In this document: one piece after another, positions 1 through 29,927 of the stretch | Numbering within the stretch: position 1 is the stretch's first letter | Layout: each line of letters begins with the position of its first letter | Translations under genes and position numbers: made by a program | Source of the DNA: Phallusia fumigata | Taxonomy: Eukaryota > Chordata > Ascidiacea > Phlebobranchia > Ascidiidae | DNA: 29,927 nucleotides | NCBI GenBank assembly: GCA_008931825.1 | Contig: QXVZ01002949.1 | Span: 3,217-33,143, forward strand | Direction of reading: 5' to 3' | The notes under the pieces: model-generated | Databases searched by the model: none | Told to the model about the DNA's origin: nothing | What the model saw: only the letters and a program-made list of their open reading frames with translations

Positions 1-309
1 CCTGCCGTTACTTTATTAGTCTGTTTGGACTTTATTTTCATTTAAATATACCAGTGGTGTATTTAACAAATAAATAAAACCGTATTAAGTTTTAGTGGGT
101 GTTAAAAATGTATCGATAAGGCGATTAATAGTTGTGAAGTACAAATTGGTTAAGGGGGTATCGCCCATTTCTAGGTGCAAAAATTCGAAGTTTTGATGCT
201 TGCGCTTAGTACATACTGAATTTTAGTAATAAACAACACGTCACACCGTTTAAATATGTTACTTGGGCCGGCGCTGATGCTGACAGCTACCGAGTACAGA
301 ATTGCGCAA
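1..309 (+). mobile_element. Second, truncated copy of the transposon interior and inner right arm
   Basis: This segment is a direct repeat of 1509-1812, sharing CCTGCCGTTACTTTATTAG at its start and GACAGCTACCGA and ACAGAATTGCGCAA at its end, with small indels and substitutions. It begins at the window edge, so more of the copy may lie to the left. It stops abruptly at a single N (310), before the terminal minisatellite. Confidence 0.75.
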
Positions 310-310
310 N

Positions 311-447
311 GGGGTAACCTCTGAGTCTGTGGGGTTAACCGAAACTAATGACACACTGCCTTGACCATACCTTCCAGCTGTGAAAGTTTCATCCAAATCC
401 AACAAACATTTCATGTCAAAAGTGCATGGACAAGATGCATGCGGAGA
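311..447 (+). repeat. Dispersed repeat module B, copy 1
   Basis: This module runs from GGGGTAACCTCTG through CCTTGACCATACC and AGTTTCATCCAAATCCA to GTGCATGGACAAG. Two more copies lie at 29135-29275 and 29512-29655 in the same orientation. It lies in the dynein intron, directly after the N at 310. Confidence 0.75.
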
Positions 448-709
448 AAAAAGAATTGAAACCCATTTGAGGGCCTAGCATTGAGGAAAACTCACCGACC
501 TCGGTAGGGGTCTGTATTACAACAAACAGAGGAAAACATTCATGCCGTTCATCTGCAAGCTCAATTTCCAACATGCAGAACTAAATAAACTCAGATGACG
601 TCAGGCATAGCTTTCCAGCCTGTTACTCACAACAAACTGGAGTGCCGTTATTTGGCTCGACTAGCCTAAACGGCCAATGTCCTGTCACCAGCTGCACTGA
701 TGAGATCTT
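448..709. other. Intron sequence with no recognised feature
   Basis: This is non-repetitive sequence between repeat module B and the transposon. A TGACGTCA palindrome near 595 is CRE-like, but one eight-base word in an intron is not called as a site. Confidence 0.4.
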
Positions 710-711
710 TA

Positions 712-1085
712 CGGTGGCCCACAAGTACAATTCAACGGGGTTTTTGCAAACATTTTTTTTCAGTGCAAACATTTTTTTTTCAATGCAAACATTTTTTTTA
801 GTGCAAACATTTTTTTTCCAGGGCAACAACTTTTTTGCAGACGGTTTTTTAGTGCAAACATTTTTTTTCAGTGCAACATATTTTTTTGCAGACAACTTTT
901 TTTGTGCAAACATCTTTTATTCAGTTCAACAATTTTTTTGCAGACAATTATTGTTGTACCTTATACGGCGTATCAAAAATAGCAAATTACTACTTCTTGC
1001 GCAATATAGTACGCGGAAGCTGTCAGCATCAGCCCAGGTAATTAGCGGTCCCCGTAACATAATCAAACCATTTACGCTGACGCCC
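712..1085 (+). repeat. Left inverted-repeat arm of the transposon
   Basis: The outer 25 bases are exact against the right arm. Next comes a minisatellite of units close to GTGCAAACATTTTTTTTCA (about 745-955), then a diverged inner part pairing with roughly 1745-1865. Open frames through this arm translate to Phe-rich low-complexity sequence and are not genes. Confidence 0.75.
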
Positions 1086-1744
1086 AACGGTTAGTACTAG
1101 TAAGGTGGGGGTGAGAGTAGAAAATCTAATAAACATAGTAAGCTATTTGATTTGCGGATTGTCGGAAATACTACAGGCACTAAGTTTGAGGTTGGGGTCG
1201 TGGCTAGGGATGGGGCTTTGGTTAATAAATCAAAACCAAATCCACATTCAACAGTTCCTATTTAAAATGAAGTACCCGTACCTCACTGGTCATGAAACTG
1301 ACGCACCACAATGCCCTTTGTTCCCTTTGTCAAAACCCTTCGTACGCAGAAATCTGGTTTGCGTCGATGCTGCAGTTCCTTGGACAGTGTGTCATCCTAG
1401 TACCTGTAGTATTTCCGACAGTCCACACAAACTTAATAGCCTACTACGTTTATTAGCTTTTCTAGTCCCAATCCCGTTATGCCAGCAGTTTTCGACCCAT
1501 AAGGCCACACCTGCCGTTACTTTATTAGTCTGTTTGGACTTTATTTTCATTTAAAATATACTTAAACCAATGGTGTATTTAACAAATAAACGAACCGAAG
1601 TTTTAGTGGGTTTTAAGAATGTATCGATAAGGTGATTTATAGTTTTGTGAAGTACAAATTGGTTAAGCGAGTGTCGCCCATTTCGAGGTGCAAAAATTCG
1701 AAGTTTTGATGCTTGCGCTTAGTACATACTGTAATAAACAACAC

Positions 1745-2017
1745 GTCACATCGTTTAAATATGTTACTTGGGCCGGCGCTAATGCTGACAGCTACCGACT
1801 ACAGAATTGCGCAAAAAGAAAATAGTAATTTCCCATTTTTGATACGCCATATAAGGCACAAAAGAATTGTCTGCAAAAAAATTGTTGGACTGAAAAAAAA
1901 TGTTCGCACTTAAAAAAATTGTTGCACTGAAAAAAAATGTTTGCTTTCAAAACAAAATGTTTGCATCGAAAAAAAATGTTTGCAAAAAAATTGTTGAATT
2001 GTACTTGTGGGCCACCG
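1745..2017 (-). repeat. Right inverted-repeat arm of the transposon
   Basis: This is the inverse of the left arm, with A-rich units such as CTGAAAAAAAATGTTTGC from about 1868 to 1992 and a perfect 25-base terminus. It is shorter than the left arm because its minisatellite has fewer units. Confidence 0.75.
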
Positions 2018-2019
2018 TA

Positions 2020-2226
2020 GATCTTACAGGTCGAAACAGTGTGCACTGTCTGCAGCTCATAAATCATTATTGGCTTTTTGCTGTTATAAAAAAACTCAAC
2101 CCCGCCACAGTTTTTGCCTAATCCTTTTCCTGATGTAGAACCGATGCCATCAGTATATTTTTGGCTTTGGGCTACCAATGTTTTAACATGCTAGTACCAC
2201 ACACAAAAGAGCCTTAAACATTTTAC
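2020..2226. other. Intron sequence between the transposon and dynein exon 66
   Basis: No further dynein exon is found here on minus. The open frame crossing it continues into the transposon arm and resembles no dynein sequence. Confidence 0.5.
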
Positions 2227-25259
<23,033 letters not shown>

Positions 25260-25300
25260 TGCGACGGGAAGAAATCCCCGTAAACCAATAGGAATTTACT
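25260..25300 (-). promoter_or_regulatory. 5' leader of the dynein gene, with CCAAT motif and small hairpin
   Basis: Just upstream of the start codon lie a short perfect inverted repeat (arms 25264-25268 and 25277-25281, five bases each, eight-base loop), a CCAAT motif at 25285-25289 on plus, and an in-frame stop at 25296-25298. CCAAT works in either orientation, but no transcription start can be fixed. I saw no RFX X-box of the kind common in cilia genes. Regulatory meaning is speculative; the stop is useful because it supports the chosen start. Confidence 0.3.
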
Positions 25301-26470
25301 CTTTTAGCTGTCAATTTTTTCAGAAAAAGCAGAAACGCGACCTTCCTTCATCGCAAAACCAAAATACCGAACGACAAATTACAAAAATCGCAGACAACAA
25401 TTTTAATATTTATGCGCCAAAAAACACAAAGTTGTAAAAAGTGGGAATTAAAGAGTAAGATGAATCGTAAAAAAAATTATATTGGCTTCGATGCTTTATA
25501 AAATTGAGGTAAAGAGTTTTAAGCAATTTAAAAATGTATAAACTTACTTTTTCGTGTTAAATCGGACTATTTCGTTTGAAACAATAGCGGAATAATACCA
25601 AACAATGTTCTATTACATCATAATTAAAACTTTGTTTTGACAAATTGAAAATGCGTTGGGTGTGTTGTGCCTTTTTTTGGTAAATGGTCGATAATAAAAA
25701 AGTTTTTAATGCACATCAACGCATTTTCGACTTCATATAGTATAGTGGCTTGCGATTTTTAAAGTTGGAGATTCGTCTTTTTAAACAAAACGCTCCGCAA
25801 AAATTTAAAACAACAAATATATCGCTGTCGAGGATGGCAGTACGGTGCGGTATGCAACAAAATCATCAAAAGGTACGGTACGTTTTCGTAACGAGGTCCA
25901 TATGTTACGCTCATCTCAATACGTAACGTACTACCATTTATGATCGCTGTGACAATTCAATGACACAATGGGTAAAAACGCACTTGACGGGAGCGAAAGA
26001 AAAATACAATCTGTCCGATTTGCTGTAGGTGCAGTACAAAACTTGTCAAAATCAATGCTATTTCATTTTATGCAAAGAAATAGGCTACAATAAATTTTGT
26101 GCAGAATTGCGATAACCCCAAACACAAGAGTTCACCCTACACTTGTGAGTATGAGTGGAGTTTGTGCTACGATACAGTTCCCATAAAATCTTGCTCTGGT
26201 GCGCTTTTAGTCATTCTTCAGTTATTCTCAAGCTCCTGAACGTGCTGTCAGCTGGAAAACGAGTCTGATATCTACCTGATTTGAAACGGCTCTGACTAAC
26301 AATTGTACACCAATTCCATGTCAAGATTATGTGACCCCTGGGTAAATGCGTAAATTAAAAAACCCTTGACCAAAAGAAATTGACCTCGTCTTGCACCCAT
26401 TGGTCTTGCCTGCATGCCTACAAACTACATCACCACATCGAAAGGTCAAACACAGCAAACCATTAAGCAA
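25301..26470. other. Intergenic region upstream of the dynein gene
   Basis: No coding exon is supported here. The sequence is AT-rich except for a patch near 25835-25935 with repeated GTACGG, CGTAACG and ACGTAAC words, which stand out from the CpG-poor surroundings. The dynein promoter should lie in this interval. A short open stretch on minus near 26230-26275 follows an AG but stops after about 15 codons and is not called. Confidence 0.5.
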
Positions 26471-26491
26471 TTTTTGCATCCAATTTCAACC

Positions 26492-26497
26492 TTTATT
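26492..26497 (-). terminator. Possible poly(A) signal AATAAA for the LRR gene
   Basis: AATAAA on minus occurs downstream of the tentative stop codon and before the dynein upstream region. Such hexamers are common by chance in AT-rich DNA, so support comes only from its position. Confidence 0.3.
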
Positions 26498-26728
26498 TGC
26501 ATTCCTACAAAACAGCACATGTTAATCTACACCCGAAATTATTGTTATCAACAGCCAAAGTCACTGTTATCACAAGCAGAAACTACAGCTTGTGGGATTG
26601 GAGTCAAGATGTCTGGATTTACGAGGTGGTTTCAACTCCTTGGTGGTCCCACATCGCTCGGATATATATTTACATGTAAATTGGATGTACTGTCAGAAGT
26701 GTGCAGTCATAAAGGAAGAAGTTGAAAG

Positions 26729-26773
26729 CTACAGTTTGTGAAGTTTAGTGCTGCTTTCTTCTGAAAGAGCAAC
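26729..26773 (-). CDS. Tentative last exon of the LRR gene (14 codons plus stop)
   Basis: A good acceptor (poly-T then TGTGCACAG, AG at 26774-26775) is followed by an open phase-0 reading, VALSEESSTKLHKL, ending at TAG (26729-26731). Phase agrees with the end of the LRR exon, and a poly(A) signal lies 232 bases downstream. A 14-codon tail has little statistical weight, and the implied intron of 1.4 kb is much longer than those in the dynein gene. Another terminal exon could exist. Confidence 0.35.
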   Translation of the reverse strand, partial: VALSEESSTKLHKL

Positions 26774-27454
26774 CTGTGCACAGTAAAAAAATGATGATGA
26801 AAAAGGCCAAAAAAATTTAAGCTCCACTATACAGGGACCCTACTTAAATATGATAAGTTTAAAGCAGTAATCTGTTAAATAGTTTGTAGATATGCCCCAA
26901 AAGCAAAACTTACAGTTCTTAAAGGACATATGCTGCATTGACAAAAAAAATGCCATATCAGTAACGGCTTCAAACAAAATGCAAATACCTGCACTGTGGG
27001 ATGAAATTTTGTTCTACATGGTTTATAAAGCATATGTGCACAGATTTATATTTATTTTTCTAATAGGGAATAATGTTTTGCCAGTTGCCATCAAAATGGT
27101 TATAGTGTACTGCAAAATTTTAAAATTGCAAACTAGGCATAGGCAAATGCTTTCTTTGTCAGACAGACAATGTTCTAAGGTAGAACAAAAATGTTTGGCT
27201 TTGAATTCAATGCATTTAGAAAACTCTAAATACAAGAAATTCATATACTTTCACATACACCACTTGCTAATATTACAATGGATATATATAACCTATACAT
27301 GCAATAAATTGGGTCTATTATATCGCATGCATTTTACAACTTAGTTGTTTTTACAACCATAAACACATGGGTCCCCACACATATGTAATTGCTAAGTGTA
27401 TAAATAAGCTATGGTCAAGTTTCGATTTAAAAAAATAATCATTAAGAAAACTAT

Positions 27455-27722
27455 AAGGGTGGCTTACCATATATAGACATTCTACATACACTATTACCCG
27501 ACATTAGAAGAGGATATATTCCCAAGATTATTTTACATTGGGTCTTATAGTTACCGGCGCTATTTATGACATGATTGTTTCTGCTGGCAGAATCGCATGG
27601 GTCCCCACACATGCAAAGTTCTATATTGTGTGTTTTTTGAAATACATGTCCAGGCTATAGGTATACCAAAGCAATTAGAGCACTGCAATGACATGTTCTT
27701 GAAACTGTGTAAATTTCATCCA
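27455..27722 (+). repeat. Dispersed repeat R1, copy 1
   Basis: It starts AAGGGTGGCTTACCATATATA and includes GCATGGGTCCCCACACATGC and GTGTAAATTTCATCCA. It matches 28591-28865 closely along its length and then runs into a poly-G tract. A short loose piece with ACATGGGTCCCCACACAT lies near 27363. Confidence 0.8.
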
Positions 27723-27737
27723 GGGGGGGGGGGGGGG
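27723..27737. repeat. Poly-G run of 15
   Basis: The run follows R1 copy 1 and sits 15 bases before an N at 27752. It replaces repeat sequence of the same length, so it is suspected to be an artefact. Confidence 0.6.
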
Positions 27738-28130
27738 AATAATTTGACCCANAATTTCAATACATTTGGATGAAAGGGCATGTAAACAGGAAACTAAATA
27801 GTTGGGGTTAAAAAGGTAAAAAATAGGTGAATACAAATTAAAGTCACAAAATACTTAAAATACTTTGCATTGTATCAACCATCAAAATAGGAAACCTCTA
27901 GGTGACTTACTATGTTAAATATTGCTGTTTCAACATTTTCATGTTTTGGGGCCTGTTGGTGAACCGATGGGTGANTGGTGAACCGATGGGTGAACTGGGG
28001 GAAAAAGTTGTCAGTGCACAACTTCAGATATCCATCCATCATGTGTAAAAATTTGAATCAATTTGGACAACGCTTTGTTGATCAAAATGTGAGAAGACTC
28101 ATGTTAGACAAAAAAAACAGAGTAAAAACA

Positions 28131-28166
28131 ATATGTGTCCCTTTCATGGAAGGGGACACACATATA
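28131..28166 (-). other. Hairpin-forming inverted repeat next to the LRR exon donor
   Basis: ATATGTGTCCC on the left and GGGGACACACATAT on the right can pair with small bulges around a loop of fewer than ten bases. It lies 15 bases into the intron after the LRR exon, so it would form in the pre-mRNA near the 5' splice site. Function is unknown. Confidence 0.45.
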
Positions 28167-28182
28167 TAGCTGGAAAACTTAC

Positions 28183-28344
28183 AGGTTGTGAAAGTTGTGT
28201 TACAGCTCTTGCAACTTGACACAAACCATGGTTTGACATTCGACAGTTTCTCAGGGAAAGTTCTTTGGTATTGTGAATACACTCAGCTACTGCAGATGCA
28301 ATTTCATCACTTACTTCATTGTCATCAAGGTTGAGCGATGTCAG
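28183..28344 (-). CDS. Leucine-rich-repeat protein, internal exon (54 codons)
   Basis: This 162-base exon is open in phase 0 and bounded by TTTATTCAG before it and GTAAGT after it. It reads as two consecutive repeats of ribonuclease-inhibitor type: LTSLNLDDNEVSD followed by an alanine-rich helix, then LKELSL-like (TKELSLRNCRMSNHG) and a second helix. Repeats of this kind occur in NOD-like receptors, RNH1, tropomodulin-like and LRRC-family proteins, so the family cannot be named. Upstream exons are not visible in 28345-29927, which is repeat DNA, so the body of the gene should lie right of the window. It could also be a stranded exon of a decayed gene. Confidence 0.75.
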
Positions 28345-28590
28345 CTGAATAAACACAAATATACATGACATTACTAAAAAACAAAGGTACAGTTTTTCAA
28401 TACATAATCAGACATGGGGTCGAATGCACATTACATGCATTCGAATACTTTATGAATACTTGGTTAGCTAAATTCGTATTCATGAATTTTTGCAATTCAA
28501 ATTATATTCGAATAAACCGAATTATGTAATCATATCCATAAATTAATTAAAAATTCGGGAGTGCAACAGTTCAAATTGTATTCAAACTAG

Positions 28591-28865
28591 AAGGGTGGCT
28601 TACCATATATAGACATTCTATATACACTATTACTTGATATTAAAAGATGATATATTCCCCACATTATATTACATTGGGTCTTATAGTTACTTGCACTATT
28701 TAGGACATGATTGTTTCTCCTGGCAGAATCGCATGGGTCCCCACACATGCAAAGTTCTACATTGTGTGTTTTTCTAAATGCATGTCCAGGCTATAGGTAT
28801 AAACAAAGTATCAGTTCACTACAATGGCATGTTCTTCAAACTGTGTAAATTTCATCCAATTTGGA
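28591..28865 (+). repeat. Dispersed repeat R1, copy 2
   Basis: This is a near-full copy of the repeat at 27455-27722, with substitutions and small indels. Here the sequence after ATTTCATCCA continues as TTTGGACATTG instead of a poly-G run. Confidence 0.8.
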
Positions 28866-28904
28866 CATTGTTAATTAATTTTACCCATTTTAGGGGCCTA
28901 GCGG

Positions 28905-29086
28905 GGTAACTGATGGGGTTGTGGGGTCAAACAAAGAAATTGGTGCACCATAATGACATGTTCTACAAACTGTGTAACCCCCCCCCCCCCCCCCCCCCCC
29001 TTAATAATTTGANGGTAACTGATGGGGTTATGGGGTCAAACAAAGAAATTGATGAACCACAATGACATGTTCTACAAACTGTGTAA
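28905..29086 (+). repeat. Tandem pair of module C split by poly-C and an N
   Basis: Segments 28905-28977 and 29014-29086 are 73 bases each with four mismatches, both running from GGTAACTGATGGGGTT to CAAACTGTGTAA. Between them are 23 C residues (28978-29000), TTAATAATTTGA, and N at 29013. The pair may be two alleles joined by the assembler instead of a true tandem duplication. Confidence 0.75.
28978..29000. repeat. Poly-C run of 23
   Basis: The run lies inside module C, 13 bases before an N at 29013. In the neighbouring module the same place holds 23 bases of ordinary sequence. Confidence 0.6.
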
Positions 29087-29134
29087 ATTTCATTCAATTC
29101 GAACATTGTTTAATAATTTGACCCATTTTGGGGG

Positions 29135-29275
29135 GCTAGCGGGGTAACCTCTGGGTCTGTGGGGTTAACCGAAACTAATGTACACCGCCTTGACCATATC
29201 TTCCAGCTGTGAAAGTTTCATCCAAATCCACTAAACATTTCACCCCAAAGGTGCATAGACAATGTGCAGGGAATA
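29135..29275 (+). repeat. Dispersed repeat module B, copy 2
   Basis: This copy closely matches 311-447, sharing GGGGTAACCTCTG, GGGGTTAACCGAAACTAATG and GTGAAAGTTTCATCCAAATC. It follows module C directly in the same orientation. Confidence 0.75.
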
Positions 29276-29511
29276 TTTCACCATTTCGGGTTTGAAAACT
29301 GTTCAACATGGGAATTTCCCTTTTGCTAGATACATAGTGACCTCACAACGGCCAAAGTTCATGCCTCATGCTACTGGTTTCCGCAGACAACTGCCATGTT
29401 AATTGCCTGACAAAGTAAGGCAGATCCCTGTTACTACCAAATTGGCTATATAGTCCATACTAAACTAACGTTTGTGGTGCGCATGCATGTCAAAAACGTT
29501 TTACGTTTTTG
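29276..29511. other. Unassigned sequence between two module B copies
   Basis: I see no exon, RNA gene or repeat here. It is moderately AT-rich and separates the second and third copies of module B. Confidence 0.4.
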
Positions 29512-29655
29512 GGGCTAGAAGGGTAACCACTGGGGCTATGGGGTTAAATTAAATTCATGACACACCGCCTTGACCATATCTACCAGCTGTTAAAGTTTAA
29601 TCCTAATCCATCAAACATTTCATGCCAAAAGTGCATCGACAAGCTGCAGGGGACA
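29512..29655 (+). repeat. Dispersed repeat module B, copy 3
   Basis: This is a diverged copy with GGGTAACCACTGGGGCTATGG, CACACCGCCTTGACCATATC and AGTTTAATCCTAATCCAT. It is followed by an A-rich tract (29656-29690) and a 17-base direct repeat, AGGAAGGGGACCCATAA, near 29697 and 29728. Confidence 0.75.
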
Positions 29656-29804
29656 AAAAAAGAAAAAGTAAAAAAAAACAAAAAACAAACAGAGTGAGGA
29701 AGGGGACCCATAAAATAATAATTTTCAGGAAGGGGACCCATAATTAACTTTTGCATCATCTAGCAAATAACAGTATTTATATTGTAAGCATGTTTTGAAA
29801 ACTT

Positions 29805-29927
29805 AGAAGGGTGGTGTTCACCATATTGCCATTCCACACACACTATTACCCCATATAAAAATGCATATAAATTCACCATGTCATTTCACATTGGGTCCCA
29901 TCGTTACTTAAGCTTTTTATAACATGA
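29805..29927 (+). repeat. Dispersed repeat R1, copy 3 (cut by window end)
   Basis: This is a more diverged copy with AGAAGGGTGGTGTTCACCAT, CACACTATTACC and CATTGGGTCCCATCGTTACTT. It runs off the right edge. Confidence 0.7.

Larger units (their letters stand above)
712..2017. mobile_element. Non-autonomous DNA transposon with long inverted repeats (about 1.3 kb)
   Basis: The two ends are perfect 25-base inverted repeats beginning CGGTGGCCCACAAGTAC (712-736 and 1993-2017), each flanked by TA (710-711, 2018-2019), a likely target duplication. Inverted similarity continues inward on both sides through T-rich minisatellite blocks and a segment with TACGGCGTATCAAAAAT on the left and ATTTTTGATACGCCATAT on the right. 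The interior, 1090-1740, has no recognisable transposase. The TA duplication recalls the Tc1/mariner and related superfamilies, but no superfamily is assigned. It sits in the intron after dynein exon 66. Confidence 0.8.
26774..28182 (-). other. Probable LRR-gene intron, mostly repeats
   Basis: This stretch lies between the LRR exon and the tentative last exon. It contains one copy of the 270-base dispersed repeat (27455-27722), poly-G, two single-N joins, and a plus-strand open frame at 26892-27344 (150 codons) that I do not recognise. No minus-strand exon with convincing splice sites was seen. Confidence 0.4.

Noticed and set aside
595..602. TGACGTCA palindrome
   Set aside because: A single eight-base CRE-like word deep in an intron is not enough to call a site.
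642..1094. 150-codon open frame on plus
   Set aside because: It crosses the T-rich minisatellite arm of the transposon and translates to repeated Phe-rich low-complexity sequence.
1105..1554. 149-codon open frame on plus inside the transposon
   Set aside because: It has no transposase motif and no recognisable domain, and its end overlaps the directly repeated part, where the copy at 1-309 has indels.
1792..2178. Possible next dynein exon on minus
   Set aside because: The translation has no dynein sequence and runs into the transposon arm; the expected AAA4-stalk continuation is absent.
26230..26275. Short open stretch on minus after an AG near 26275
   Set aside because: Only about 15 codons before a stop, with no partner exon.
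26414..26725. 103-codon open frame on plus
   Set aside because: It has no recognised domain, no splice or promoter context, and overlaps the presumed 3' end of the minus-strand LRR gene.

Overview
The window looks like nuclear DNA from an invertebrate animal, most likely a tunicate of the Ciona type. It is AT-rich, has short introns (about 200 bases on average) that interrupt the gene densely, and carries diverged repeats between genes. The tunicate placement is an inference from architecture and repeat style; the animal, ciliated nature is firm because the main gene is an axonemal dynein heavy chain.

About 23 kb (2227-25259, minus strand) is one gene: an outer-arm axonemal dynein heavy chain of the DNAH5/DNAH8 class. 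I rebuilt 66 consecutive coding exons from splice sites, reading phase and remembered family alignment. They sum to 9,882 nt, or 3,294 codons, with no frame break. The model runs from the start codon through the tail, linker, AAA1-AAA4 and the first helix of the microtubule-binding stalk. The stalk tip, AAA5, AAA6 and C-terminus lie beyond the left edge. Four of the 65 complete introns need a GC donor.

The left 2.2 kb is part of the next, incomplete dynein intron. It holds a 1.3-kb non-autonomous DNA transposon with long inverted repeats (712-2017), a direct repeat of part of it at the window edge, and a dispersed repeat module.

From 25260 to about 26470 is the dynein upstream region. Beyond it, also on minus, is the probable 3' end of a leucine-rich-repeat gene: a solid LRR exon at 28183-28344 and a tentative last exon at 26729-26773. 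The rest, up to 29927, is mostly related repeat modules with single-N joins and homopolymer runs that look like assembly scars.

Besides the genes, the most interesting items are a 140-base foldback at 16147-16286 whose apex resembles a hammerhead ribozyme core, the cluster of GC-AG introns, and poly-G and poly-C runs that replace repeat sequence of exactly equal length.
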